Assembly: GCA_964399465.1 (NCBI GenBank)
Contig: CAYNRA010000023.1
Coordinates: 1-36,292 of the forward strand
Source of the DNA: CAYNRA01 sp964399465
GTDB lineage: Bacteria; Bacteroidota; Bacteroidia; Cytophagales; Spirosomataceae
Reading direction: 5' to 3'
Length of the DNA: 36,292 nt
In this document: positions 14,878-22,782 of the stretch, piece by piece
Position numbering within the stretch: position 1 is the stretch's first letter
Layout of the letters: each line of letters opens with the position of its first letter
Made by a program: the position numbers and the translations under genes
Notes under the pieces: model-generated
Databases searched by the model: none
What the model was told of the DNA's origin: nothing
What the model saw: the letters and a program-made list of their open reading frames with translations, nothing else

Positions 14878-16671
14878 ATGAAAAAACTCATTACCTATAC
14901 ATTCATTACAGGGCTTTTCTTTCAAGCTTGCGTGCAAAATGAAGCCCCTCAACCGTCCGCACAATTTCTAGGATTTAACCTAGTGAAACGTATCGAACTT
15001 TCTTTACCAGAAAATCGTGTTTTTTTTAAAACAGGTGAAAAAGTAACTATTAAGCCAAGTATTCGTGCTTTTGATAAAGATTTAAAAGTGATTTTGTATG
15101 ACTTTTTACCGCTTATGAATTGGACAGCAAACGCCCAAGAAATACAAGGGCCGACGCTCGAATTTAATTCGGATGGTATCAAAAAAATTCAAGCAAGTTT
15201 CGGTAGATTAACTTCGAATACTGCCTCTGTTCAGTTGTTTGATGTCAATAAAGTTAGTTTACAAGTGACAAATACAACACCTAAAAATACCTATTTCAAC
15301 GATAATTCTATTTTGGTTTTTACGGCTTCAGCTTCTTACGAAGGACAAACGCTAGACATTCCCATCAATCTGGTTGCTGTAAATGTGAATACAAAAGAAG
15401 AAGTTATTTTATCAAATGGTGCTTGGCAGTTGTCAAAACCCGGAACTTTTCAAATTGAGGCGAGATTTAGGGATATTAAATCGACTGATTTGGTGATTCA
15501 GGTCAAAGAAATTACACAAAAACTTCAACTCGATTTTGAACTTGTCGGAAGTGTTATTCGCGCAAATAATAAGTCAGAAATTCTCTTTAAACCTCGTTCT
15601 TTTGATTTACAAGATCGTGAAATTCCGCTCTCTTCCCAAGCGCGTGTTTATGATAATGGACAACCATTTGACCACACAAAACCGTATAAAACAGCTGTTC
15701 CTGGTGTGCATGTTTTCGATATCCGCTTACCAGATGGCTTAGTTAGTAAAGAAGTACGCTTGAATATTCCCGAACCAGAAGTTTTTCCTACTGTACGTAT
15801 TCCTGTCATAATTCACTCTTTTGGAGTGAGTTATACAAATGAAGAAGTGACAAAACTCTTTTCTGAAGTAAATAAAGCATATAAAGATACGTACCGGATT
15901 AATACCGCTGATGTTCGTGATCCAAGTGGGGTAGAAGTTTTCGTAGAATTTTATCCTTACGACAAAGACAACGAAGGAAATACACTGGCTGTTCGTGGTG
16001 TACATCCTGTAAATAAGAACTCGACTACCTGGAATCAAAATGAATTTATTTCCAATGCGCGTCAAGATTTCTGGGATCCTAATACCGTCTTGAATGTTTG
16101 GGTTAAACAAGGTACTTTGACGGGTATTGCTGGATTTGCTTTTTATCCAGTCATGGTGAATACGAATCCGTTGGAAGGGGTTGGTGGTTTTGCTCTAAAA
16201 GGATCTCAACCTAGTTTTCCGTACGGAACATATCTAGTTGAAAGATATGCAAAAGATGTGGGTGTATTGGCACACGAATTAGGGCATAATCTTGGACTCA
16301 GACACGTGTTTAATGGAAATTTAACAGATTTGAATGAATGTCAGGATGATTCAGATTACTGCCCCGATACATTTGAATACGATCGCAAAAAATATGAAAC
16401 CAATATTAATCAATTCGGATATCGTAGGGAAAGATGTTCCGATGGACGGATATTCACAAGTTCTAACTTTATGGATTATTATATTAACTATGAAAATTCA
16501 TTCACTTTTGATCAACGCACGCGTGTAAGACATGTTCTTTCATATGGTCTTTGGTTACCAACGCCTTTTAACGGTATGAATGCCCGGAAAAAGTCACAAA
16601 ATCTACGTATTTCTCCATCTCAACTAACGGGTAAAGGGGTTCTCGAATATTGTGGTGAGATAATGGAATAG
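14878..16671 (+). CDS. zinc-dependent metalloproteinase lipoprotein (metzincin)
   Basis: A 597-residue lipoprotein. The signal ends in a lipobox-like FFQAC (Cys18). Residues of about 20-300 form beta-rich, Ig-like repeats. The C-terminal part is a metzincin catalytic domain with the zinc motif HELGHNLGLRH (His466, Glu467, His470, His476) and a candidate Met-turn in SSNFMDYYINY. Cysteines (ECQDDSDYCPD, ERCSDG) could form disulfides. This matches the Bacteroidota family of zinc-dependent metalloproteinase lipoproteins. It should be anchored in the outer membrane and act on proteins outside the cytoplasm; the substrate is unknown. It follows the beta-barrel gene by 7 bases, and 30 bases separate it from the ATP-grasp gene. 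Confidence 0.9.
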   Translation: MKKLITYTFITGLFFQACVQNEAPQPSAQFLGFNLVKRIELSLPENRVFFKTGEKVTIKPSIRAFDKDLKVILYDFLPLMNWTANAQEIQGPTLEFNSDGIKKIQASFGRLTSNTASVQLFDVNKVSLQVTNTTPKNTYFNDNSILVFTASASYEGQTLDIPINLVAVNVNTKEEVILSNGAWQLSKPGTFQIEARFRDIKSTDLVIQVKEITQKLQLDFELVGSVIRANNKSEILFKPRSFDLQDREIPLSSQARVYDNGQPFDHTKPYKTAVPGVHVFDIRLPDGLVSKEVRLNIPEPEVFPTVRIPVIIHSFGVSYTNEEVTKLFSEVNKAYKDTYRINTADVRDPSGVEVFVEFYPYDKDNEGNTLAVRGVHPVNKNSTTWNQNEFISNARQDFWDPNTVLNVWVKQGTLTGIAGFAFYPVMVNTNPLEGVGGFALKGSQPSFPYGTYLVERYAKDVGVLAHELGHNLGLRHVFNGNLTDLNECQDDSDYCPDTFEYDRKKYETNINQFGYRRERCSDGRIFTSSNFMDYYINYENSFTFDQRTRVRHVLSYGLWLPTPFNGMNARKKSQNLRISPSQLTGKGVLEYCGEIME

Positions 16672-16701
16672 TTGAAAATTCTAAATTATGAGAAAATATA
16701 A

Positions 16702-17559
16702 ATGAAAAAAATAGGTCTAGTTACGTGTGAACGCTTGCCTCAATTGATTGAAGCCGACCAACAAATTATTCCTTTTTTTAGTGAACTAGGAATAGACGCA
16801 GAACCTGTCATTTGGGATAATCCCGAAGTGAATTGGGCACGTTTTGACGCCCTCATTATCCGAAATACATGGGATTACTACGTAAAAGCAGATGCTTTTC
16901 AAGCTTGGCTCACTGAACTCGAAAATCTAGGTATTCCACTTTGGAATTCTATAGAAACTATTCGTCGAAATGCTCATAAATTTTATCTGCAATCGTTTGA
17001 ACAACAAGGTGTTCCAATTATACCTACGTTATTTTCACCGAAAGGCGAGGAGGCCATTTCTTGGAAACAGCTAAAAGATAAAGGGTGGTCTGAAATCGTT
17101 GTGAAACCTGCAGTTTCTGCAGGTTCTTACGAGACGCATCGGTTGAATGTCACCGAAATCAATGAAAAGGATTGGGCTACTTTGGTCGGAGAAACAGATC
17201 AACTGATTCAACCTTTTTTGCCTGAAATTATGTCGGATGGTGAGTATTCATTGATTTATTTCAATAAGAAATTATCACATGCCATCAAAAAACTACCTAA
17301 AACAGGAGATTTTCGGGTACAACGCCAGTACGGTGGTCAATACGCGCCATTTGTTCCCTCTTTGGCTCATTTGGAGGCAGCGGAGGCAGTGCTTGCACAA
17401 TTTCCTGAACCACTTTTGTATGCGCGTGTGGATGGGGTTTTTATGCAAGGAAATTTTCATTTGATGGAAATTGAATTGATTGAACCAGACTTATATTTTG
17501 AGTTTGGAGAACAGTTCGCCCGTAACTTTACACAAGCCGCAATCACATTAATTCATTGA
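16702..17559 (+). CDS. ATP-grasp domain protein (glutathione-synthetase-like fold)
   Basis: A 285-residue cytoplasmic protein. The N-terminal domain includes PVIWDNPEVNW and LIIRNTWDYY. The ATP-grasp core includes WSEIVVKPAVSAGSYETHR (ATP-binding Lys and a Gly/Ser loop), the QPFLPEI hinge, EYSLIYFNKKLSHAI, and a C-terminal metal-binding strand MEIELIEPDLYFEF. The IRNTWDYY and ELIEPDLY signatures are those of uncharacterised ATP-grasp proteins related to glutathione synthetase ATP-binding domains. It should ligate a carboxylate to an amine or thiol, but the substrate is not known. It is 30 bases downstream of the metalloprotease gene and followed by a terminator, so it is probably the last gene of that operon. 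No small precursor peptide was seen beside it. Confidence 0.82.
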   Translation: MKKIGLVTCERLPQLIEADQQIIPFFSELGIDAEPVIWDNPEVNWARFDALIIRNTWDYYVKADAFQAWLTELENLGIPLWNSIETIRRNAHKFYLQSFEQQGVPIIPTLFSPKGEEAISWKQLKDKGWSEIVVKPAVSAGSYETHRLNVTEINEKDWATLVGETDQLIQPFLPEIMSDGEYSLIYFNKKLSHAIKKLPKTGDFRVQRQYGGQYAPFVPSLAHLEAAEAVLAQFPEPLLYARVDGVFMQGNFHLMEIELIEPDLYFEFGEQFARNFTQAAITLIH

Positions 17560-17594
17560 TTTAAATTTCTTTTTTTACTTTAAATCAGGCAGAG

Positions 17595-17639
17595 AAAAGC
17601 ACTTAAATGAGGTCTTAGGGTCTTTTTTTAAGTGCTTTT
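17595..17639. terminator. bidirectional terminator between convergent genes
   Basis: Arms AAAAGCACTTAAA (17595-17607) and TTTAAGTGCTTTT (17627-17639) pair over 13 bases around a 19-base loop, with T runs on both strands. It serves the ATP-grasp gene (+) and the membrane-protein gene ending at 17644 (-). Confidence 0.75.
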
Positions 17640-17643
17640 TTAT

Positions 17644-17985
17644 TTAATCAGTGATGATGACAAGTAATAAAATGATGGCTAAGAAAAGACCAAGAAACAA
17701 CCATGTGGCTCTTTGCTGGTGCGTTGCTGCAAGATAAAAACCAATTAGTGTGAGTATTTGGACAGTTAATAAAGAACGATTTGGATAGATATTTCTGTAT
17801 TTACAGCTAAAAACGAAAGCACTCACAAACCAAGCAATAGTAGTAGCAGCCCATGTCCAAGAAACTTCGTCCATAGGTTGGTCTGTAAAAAAAAGCCAAG
17901 CTGTTTGCCCGATGGTAGCTAAGAAAAGGAGAAAACTGGTGTAGTGTAATAGGTCTTTACTTGCTTCTTGCGTTGGATATTTCAT
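17644..17985 (-). CDS. four-helix membrane protein, hypothetical (113 aa)
   Basis: A 113-residue protein with four predicted transmembrane segments (LLHYTSFLLFLATIGQTAWLFF, TWAATTIAWFVSAFVF, LLTVQILTLIGFYLA, TWLFLGLFLAIILLLVI) and short loops. I recognise no named family and see no catalytic motif. It lies 98 bases downstream of the histidine kinase on the same strand and could be read through from that operon, but nothing in the sequence proves it. It is followed by a terminator shared with the convergent ATP-grasp gene. Confidence 0.65.
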   Translation of the reverse strand: MKYPTQEASKDLLHYTSFLLFLATIGQTAWLFFTDQPMDEVSWTWAATTIAWFVSAFVFSCKYRNIYPNRSLLTVQILTLIGFYLAATHQQRATWLFLGLFLAIILLLVIITD

Positions 17986-18083
17986 AAGATTTGCCGTATT
18001 TATGCTACGAATCTACCGAACAAGACTGAAGGAGAACTGAATAAAATATAAATAAACAATAAATAAGTATGTTTTTCTTGTGA

Positions 18084-19064
18084 TCATGGCATCGGTAAAA
18101 TAATTTGGAAGTCTGTCTCTTCATTTTCCACAGAGAAAACTCGGATATCACCTTTGTGGTGCCGAATAATCCGATGTACCAGCGGAAGCCCAATGCCATA
18201 TCCTTTATAAGATGCGGTGTTCTCTGCTCGAAAAAACGGGTCATATAAATGGGGAATATCTGAGGGTTTAATCCCAAATCCTTTATTCTTAATTGAAACA
18301 ACAACGAAGTTTTCTTCTCTGCCGCAACGTACGTGCACAACACCATCGTACGAGAACTTACACCCGTTTTCCATTAAGTTAACAAAAGCGGTTCGCAATA
18401 AATGGGCATTTCCGAGCACGGTCAAGTCCTCTTCTGTGAGGGCATCTGCTGCAAAATCAATGCGAATCCGGCAGTCACGGGAGCCTGTCAATAAATATTC
18501 ACGTGCATCAAATAGTAACTCGTCGATGCGAAGAGAGGCGGGTATAAATTCAGTTTGATTATTACCCACTTTGGCAAGTTCTAGCAACGTATCAGACAAA
18601 TGTCCTAACTCTTTCAAATCATCTAATACAGAACGTATAATGCGTTGATATTCAGCATGATCACGTTCCTTCAGGATAGCCATTTCGAGTTGAGAAACCA
18701 TCTTCATGAGTGGATTTTTAAGCTCATGCGAAAAATTAGAAATAAAAGTTTGTTGTAATTGGAATGCCCCTTCGATTCTGTCAAGTAAGTCGTTGATGGC
18801 TATTTTAATGTTTTTATGCACATTAGATTCATCTGTTTCAAGTCTTTTTTCCACATTTTTAGGATAAATGGATGCAATCGTATCGACCATTTCGTCACTG
18901 TTTCTTCGTTCTTTTTCTTGGAAATAATAAAAGGTAAAAAATAGAAATACAGCACAAAAAAGCAGGTAAAAGAAAAGTGCAAAAGAAGTCCAAAGCCAAG
19001 CCCCCAAACCACTAGCAAGTAAAATAAAAAGGAAATAAAAAATAGTGAATTTCGTCTGCCACAT
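18084..19064 (-). CDS. sensor histidine kinase with an intramembrane-sensing layout
   Basis: A 326-residue kinase. Two transmembrane helices (about residues 6-24 and 26-48) are joined by only a few residues, so there is no periplasmic sensor domain. A linker of about 55 residues leads to the HisKA region FISNFSHELKNPLMKM (phospho-acceptor His113) and the HATPase_c domain with LMENGCKFS (N box), NKGFGIKPSDIP (G1 box; Asn in place of the usual Asp), DPFFRAENT (F box) and GYGIGLPLVHRIIRHH (G2 box). It starts 2 bases after the response-regulator stop, so the two are translationally linked partners. The signal is unknown; the architecture suggests sensing in or at the membrane, or through a partner protein. 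Confidence 0.93.
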   Translation of the reverse strand: MWQTKFTIFYFLFILLASGLGAWLWTSFALFFYLLFCAVFLFFTFYYFQEKERRNSDEMVDTIASIYPKNVEKRLETDESNVHKNIKIAINDLLDRIEGAFQLQQTFISNFSHELKNPLMKMVSQLEMAILKERDHAEYQRIIRSVLDDLKELGHLSDTLLELAKVGNNQTEFIPASLRIDELLFDAREYLLTGSRDCRIRIDFAADALTEEDLTVLGNAHLLRTAFVNLMENGCKFSYDGVVHVRCGREENFVVVSIKNKGFGIKPSDIPHLYDPFFRAENTASYKGYGIGLPLVHRIIRHHKGDIRVFSVENEETDFQIILPMP

Positions 19065-19066
19065 AC

Positions 19067-19750
19067 TTACGGATTTTTCTTTAAAACATAGCCCATTCCA
19101 TAAATGGTATAGATGAGCTTATTGGGGAAATCTTTGTCTATTTTTCGGCGAAGTAAATTCATAAAAACCTCCACTACATTTGTGGTGACATCAGCGTCCA
19201 TTTGCCAAACTTTATCCAATAATTCTTCTTTGGAAAGCACCCTTCCTTGGTTTTTAAGTAAACATTCGAGCAGCCCAAACTCCCTGGCTGTCAGGGGTAT
19301 TGCTTGGTCTCCACGCGTGACGGTCTTGGTGTCGAGGTTCATTTCAAGGTCATCAAATTGCAATTTTTTGAAAGCAATGTGCAAAGAATTTGTCCGTCTT
19401 GTAGCCACCCGGATTCGGGCAATGAGTTCCTTGAGTTCAAATGGTTTGATGAGGTAATCATCGGCTCCGACATCAAAACCCTTAAGTTTTTCGTCGAGAG
19501 AACTAAGAGCGGTAAGAAGAATAACCGGTGTAGAAGAGCCAGATTCCCGGATTTCTTTTACGATTTCATATCCATTTTTATATGGTAAAATAATATCTGA
19601 AATAATGACGTCATAGGGATTTTTGCGTGCCAACATGGAGCCTATATCGCCATCGTAGGCAATATCCACATCGAAACCATTGGTTTCCAAGCTACTCTTG
19701 AGAGATTGCACGGTTTTTGGTTCGTCTTCAATTAAAAGTAGTCGTAGCAT
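19067..19750 (-). CDS. OmpR/PhoB-family response regulator
   Basis: A 227-residue two-domain regulator. The receiver domain (1-120) has the acidic pair IEDE near 8-10, phospho-acceptor Asp52 in VIISDIILP, LLTALS near 81 and LIKPF near 103. The C-terminal winged-helix DNA-binding domain (about 130-227) has LTAREFGLLECLLKN and VFMNLLRRKIDK ... IYGMGYVL. I chose the ATG at 19750 (MLRLLLIEDE); the frame extends upstream to 19915 but that part lies in the mreB-like gene. It starts 10 bases after the mreB-like stop and is followed 2 bases later by its kinase. Confidence 0.95.
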   Translation of the reverse strand: MLRLLLIEDEPKTVQSLKSSLETNGFDVDIAYDGDIGSMLARKNPYDVIISDIILPYKNGYEIVKEIRESGSSTPVILLTALSSLDEKLKGFDVGADDYLIKPFELKELIARIRVATRRTNSLHIAFKKLQFDDLEMNLDTKTVTRGDQAIPLTAREFGLLECLLKNQGRVLSKEELLDKVWQMDADVTTNVVEVFMNLLRRKIDKDFPNKLIYTIYGMGYVLKKNP

Positions 19751-19760
19751 GTGTACTAAT

Positions 19761-20786
19761 TTATTTAAAAATATAAGGCGGAATTTGTGGTAAAAGTTGC
19801 AAGGTATGGTGGATTCCCCGCATGACAGAAAGTAGAGGCTCTGGCGTAATACGAACAGGAAGTTGTACTTTTTGTTGTATTCTTTGTACCATTCCGTGGA
19901 GTAGTGCTCCTCCACCCGTTAGGGTGATACCCGTTTTGAAAATATCACTGGAAAGTTCGGGTGGACATTGCTCCAATGTTTTAACGATACTTCGCTCGAT
20001 TTGTGTTAGCGAGCGGTCTAGATACGTAGCAATTTCATGATGTGAAACTTCGATGGCGCGGGGTAATCCATTCGCTAAATCTCTTCCTGTCAATTGCATT
20101 TTTTTGGGTCTATTTTCCTCTAAATGATGTATTGCAGAACCTATTTCTTTCTTAATACGCTCAGCCATTCGCTCACTGATGAGTAAATTAAATTGTCGCC
20201 GAACTCCTTCCACAATTTCTTTGTCAAAGGTATTTCCACCCAATCGGAGCGATTGATTTCTAACCACAGAAGCCATAGATAAAATAGCCACCTCGGTTGT
20301 TCCACCGCCAATGTCTATCAACATTTGACCTTGTGGCTTAAAAATGTCTAATCCAATACCAATAGCAGCAGCGATAGGTTCAAAAATTAACCAAACTTCA
20401 TCTGCACCAGCTCCATGCGCAGAATCATGCACGGCGCGCTTTTCTACTTCCGTGGTATCGTAGGGAATGCAAATAAGAAATATTTTCTTCCCGAAACGAT
20501 TCTTTGTAAGTGTTGTTTTTTCGACAAATCCGCGGAGCATTTGCTGAGCTGACGAAAAATCTGCAATAACACCATCTTTTAATGGTTTGATGGTTTTAAA
20601 AAAAGCAGGTGTTTTTTCGTGCATCGCCATAGCTTGTTGACCAACAGCGACGAGCGACGTGTCTGAGGAACGGAAGGCAATGATAGAAGGTTCTTGGAGA
20701 CGAACACGCTCTTTATCCATTATAATCGTGTTGGCTGTACCTAAATCTATGCCTACATAGATGGGTTTTATTGGATGAAGGGTCAT
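19761..20786 (-). CDS. MreB/Mbl-type actin-like protein, probable paralogue
   Basis: A 341-residue actin-like ATPase of the rod-shape-determining group. Motifs: phosphate-1 YVGIDLGTANTII near residue 10, KPLKDGVIADF near 80, the EPIAAAIGIGLD region, phosphate-2 DIGGGTTEVAILSM near 163, AERIKKEIGSA, LTGRDLANGLPRAI, and EQCPPELSSDI ... TLTGGGALLHG near 285. The C-terminal motif that in standard MreB reads 'VARGxGxAL' is here VMRGIHHTLQLL, and there is no membrane-binding extension at the N terminus. MreB filaments guide lateral wall synthesis. mreC and mreD are not beside it; instead the gene leads a two-component operon, so it is more likely a second, specialised paralogue than the housekeeping copy. 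The ATG at 20786 is chosen over the frame start at 20828 because it begins just before the fold. Confidence 0.88.
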   Translation of the reverse strand: MTLHPIKPIYVGIDLGTANTIIMDKERVRLQEPSIIAFRSSDTSLVAVGQQAMAMHEKTPAFFKTIKPLKDGVIADFSSAQQMLRGFVEKTTLTKNRFGKKIFLICIPYDTTEVEKRAVHDSAHGAGADEVWLIFEPIAAAIGIGLDIFKPQGQMLIDIGGGTTEVAILSMASVVRNQSLRLGGNTFDKEIVEGVRRQFNLLISERMAERIKKEIGSAIHHLEENRPKKMQLTGRDLANGLPRAIEVSHHEIATYLDRSLTQIERSIVKTLEQCPPELSSDIFKTGITLTGGGALLHGMVQRIQQKVQLPVRITPEPLLSVMRGIHHTLQLLPQIPPYIFK

Positions 20787-21024
20787 TTTTCTTGAAGGTG
20801 GGGTACGATTTGCTGATATAAGCTTCACCTTACAAGGTAGGTAGAGAAACTAAAGATGAATTGAAGAAAAAATAAATTTCTCCTAAATGTATTTCAGAAA
20901 TAATGTCGCAAAGAACTATTTTTCAGTAAAATCTACCTCATTCTTTCTTTTTATCTCGTTTTGTTGAATTTTACGAATTAATCTAAAAGACAAAAATATT
21001 GTAGCATTCAAAACATGTTGTACT

Positions 21025-21477
21025 ATGGAAAAAAACTCATCCCGATTTCAAGATCAAAATCTAAGATTGACAGATTTTAACCAAAAGGTAGCTGTGCACT
21101 GCCCAAGTTGTCAAAGAAAAGCATGGGCAACAGTGGACTATGCACATGCGAAAGCAAAGTTGGTTTGTCAGTATTGTGGTTTTTTTAAAACGGTGAGTAC
21201 CTCAATCTGGTTTTTGGGAAAGCGTGTCCCAATGCAGGTTTCAGCCCATGTTTATTTTCAAGCCAAGCTGTGGTATTTTGCCACTTTCAGAGATGATGTC
21301 TTTTGGGCATTAAATGATGCGCATTTGAGCTATCTCGAGAAATACATCGCTGCTAAACAGCGACAAAGCAATGAACGAACTCATTTTACACTTTTGGAAC
21401 GATTGCCCAAGTTTTACCATGAAGCAAAAAATAGAGAAAGCTTACTTAAACTAATTCAGAAGTTAAAGAAAAAATAA
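21025..21477 (+). CDS. zinc-ribbon protein, hypothetical (150 aa)
   Basis: A 150-residue soluble basic protein. Near residue 29 it has CPSCQRKAWATV and about 18 residues later CQYCGFFK, two CxxC pairs that form a treble or ribbon zinc site. The rest (FLGKRVPMQVSAHVYFQAKLWYF..., LNDAHLSYLEKYIAAKQRQ) is unrecognised and looks helical. Similar proteins with an N-terminal zinc ribbon occur in Bacteroidota without known function; binding of nucleic acid or protein is only a guess. It stands alone on the plus strand, and a hairpin begins at its stop codon. Confidence 0.7.
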   Translation: MEKNSSRFQDQNLRLTDFNQKVAVHCPSCQRKAWATVDYAHAKAKLVCQYCGFFKTVSTSIWFLGKRVPMQVSAHVYFQAKLWYFATFRDDVFWALNDAHLSYLEKYIAAKQRQSNERTHFTLLERLPKFYHEAKNRESLLKLIQKLKKK

Positions 21478-21517
21478 GTCAAGTACCTCATTTTCAGATA
21501 AATGAGATACTTGACTT
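21476..21517. terminator. bidirectional terminator at the zinc-ribbon / LprI-like gene junction
   Basis: AAGTCAAGTA-c-CTCATTT pairs with AAATGAG-a-TACTTGACTT (one mismatch) around a short loop. The hairpin starts inside the TAA of the plus-strand gene. The best T-rich tail is on the minus strand, so it mainly serves the gene at 21544-21948. Confidence 0.8.
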
Positions 21518-21543
21518 GCCTATTTATTAGCATTTTAAGTAGA

Positions 21544-21948
21544 TTAATTTACCTGAACTGAACCTGCGCAAACATCACCTTCTTCAGTTCTTGAAAGCCA
21601 TATTTTGAGTTTTGCTGTTCGTTCTTCTGTTAACTCTTGTAAGTACATATGCCAACACATGGGTTGTATGCTGCCGTACTCCCCAACGGGACGTTCAGGA
21701 TATTTTGCACGCATTTCAGCATCGCGAAACTGAATCCAGAGGCGCTGTGCTTCTCGGAGGTTTTTGATAAATACAAGGTCGGATTTATATTTTTTTAAAA
21801 CGGCCGTATAGACAGAATTGAGCTGTTTGTCAGCACGTAGATAGTCATTGTACGCATCTTGGTTTAGCTCGGATTGCGTTTGTCCGAACGAGCAGTGAGA
21901 GAGGAAAAGACCGAAGAATACTAAGCCAGTGGTTAAAATGATTTTCAT
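21544..21948 (-). CDS. LprI-like (DUF1311) secreted protein
   Basis: A 134-residue exported protein: signal peptide IILTTGLVFFGLFLSHCSFGQ, which includes a Cys but not a clear lipobox, then a helical domain with LNSVYTAVLKKYKSD and LREAQRLWIQFRDAEM, the hallmark of DUF1311/LprI lysozyme-inhibitor-like proteins. Cysteines at PMCWHMY and DVCAGS could pair as in that family. Members act in the periplasm or cell envelope; lysozyme inhibition is shown for only some of them, so the specific role is inferred. It is followed by a terminator and has no cotranscribed neighbour. Confidence 0.82.
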   Translation of the reverse strand: MKIILTTGLVFFGLFLSHCSFGQTQSELNQDAYNDYLRADKQLNSVYTAVLKKYKSDLVFIKNLREAQRLWIQFRDAEMRAKYPERPVGEYGSIQPMCWHMYLQELTEERTAKLKIWLSRTEEGDVCAGSVQVN

Positions 21949-22293
21949 TGATAGAAATGGGGAAAAGATGAAAAATGAGTTGATTACTAAGATAAGGGAA
22001 AAAGTCTAGTATAAAACAGAAAACTAGATGAATAGATAGGGTTAGTTTCTCGAAAACAAGTTGACTTAATTTCAATAATTCTAGTTGTGGCAGCTTCTCT
22101 TTTGTTTCATACAGCTATACAAACTCATTCCAGTTCATATGTAGATGTATGAACCTTAATAATACCTCAATACTCTTTTTTCCATATATTCTTCTAAGTT
22201 ACTTGATTGTAAGGAAGCTGTTACGTCGTTTAGGGAAGAACATAAAAAAAGCCAGACATCTGTCCGGCTTCCAAAAATAACGTGTATTTCGTG
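21949..22293. other. intergenic region between LprI-like gene and merC
   Basis: 345 bases, AT-rich. It holds the upstream region of the LprI-like gene and the merC terminator at 22244-22270. I found no convincing ORF, RNA gene or promoter match in the rest. A short frame from about 22148 runs through the terminator and is not credible. Confidence 0.6.
22244..22270 (-). terminator. rho-independent terminator of merC
   Basis: AAGCC-a-GACA pairs with TGTC-c-GGCTT (one mismatch) around a tight loop. On the minus strand it is followed by seven T. It lies 24 bases past the merC stop. Confidence 0.7.
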
Positions 22294-22659
22294 TCAATCG
22301 TGCTGACAATGAATGGTGTGTCTTTGATTGAAATAATGACCAATCACCAAACCAGCACTTGCAACATAACTCACTTCATGCATCCATTCAATAGACTCTT
22401 CCATGAAAACAGCAACAGTTAACACGGAGAAACTCGCCCAAATGACGGTCTTCCACGTTTTATGATGACTCGTGCGCGTGCTCAAATAAACAGCTATGCC
22501 GCTGATAACCAAAAAGATAAAGGATAAATCATGCCACCAGTGTAGTTGTGTGAATAAAAGTAGAATGAAAGGCGTGGCTAAACAATGTACGACGCAAAGG
22601 GAGGCACTGATTATCCCGAGTAAATCGGATTGGTTTTTGAAAATCTCGTATTTGAACAT
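22294..22659 (-). CDS. MerC-domain membrane protein
   Basis: About 121 residues from the ATG at 22659, with four transmembrane helices. The first carries ISASLCVVHCLATP, the Cys-x3-Cys (C-VVH-C) metal motif of the MerC family; the C terminus HYFNQRHTIHCQHD adds further His and Cys. MerC proteins move or bind soft/transition metal ions (classically mercury). In Bacteroidota without other mer genes they are more likely tied to zinc or other metal homeostasis, which is an inference. The open frame extends to 22815, but that part is upstream of the promoter-like element at 22775-22782. No merA, merR or fur-like gene is in the window. Confidence 0.85.
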   Translation of the reverse strand: MFKYEIFKNQSDLLGIISASLCVVHCLATPFILLLFTQLHWWHDLSFIFLVISGIAVYLSTRTSHHKTWKTVIWASFSVLTVAVFMEESIEWMHEVSYVASAGLVIGHYFNQRHTIHCQHD

Positions 22660-22761
22660 GAGCTGAAACGAATGTGTATCTTGTGGATGACGAATGAATG
22701 GTTGCTTACTTTGCCAAATCGACAAGAAATAATGCCTGTCTGATGTAGTAAACAAATCTAA

Positions 22762-22776
22762 TGCAATAAAGTTGCA
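22762..22776. promoter_or_regulatory. palindrome TGCAA-N5-TTGCA upstream of merC, candidate Fur/Zur-type operator
   Basis: Perfect 5-base arms (22762-22766 and 22772-22776) with a 5-base centre. It overlaps by 2 bases the minus-strand -7 match, so a protein bound here would block the promoter. The TGCAA/TTGCA form is reminiscent of Fur-family sites; assignment to Zur is inference from the MerC product. Confidence 0.4.
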
Positions 22777-22782
22777 AATATA
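22775..22782 (-). promoter_or_regulatory. putative -7 promoter element of merC
   Basis: TATATTTG on the minus strand matches TAnnTTTG. It predicts a leader of roughly 105-110 bases to the ATG at 22659 and excludes the longer open frame as coding. Confidence 0.4.

Noticed and set aside
16702..17559. Possible graspetide-type RiPP cluster because an ATP-grasp gene lies beside a protease gene.
   Set aside because: No short precursor gene with repeated core residues is present, the protease is a secreted lipoprotein, and the ATP-grasp signatures match a different uncharacterised group.
22148..22310. Short plus-strand frame starting with MNLNNTS downstream of merC.
   Set aside because: It reads through the merC terminator and into the antisense of merC; no promoter or family support.
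22294..22659. Mercury-resistance operon.
   Set aside because: Only MerC is present; no merR, merA, merT or merP is visible, so a mer operon is not supported.
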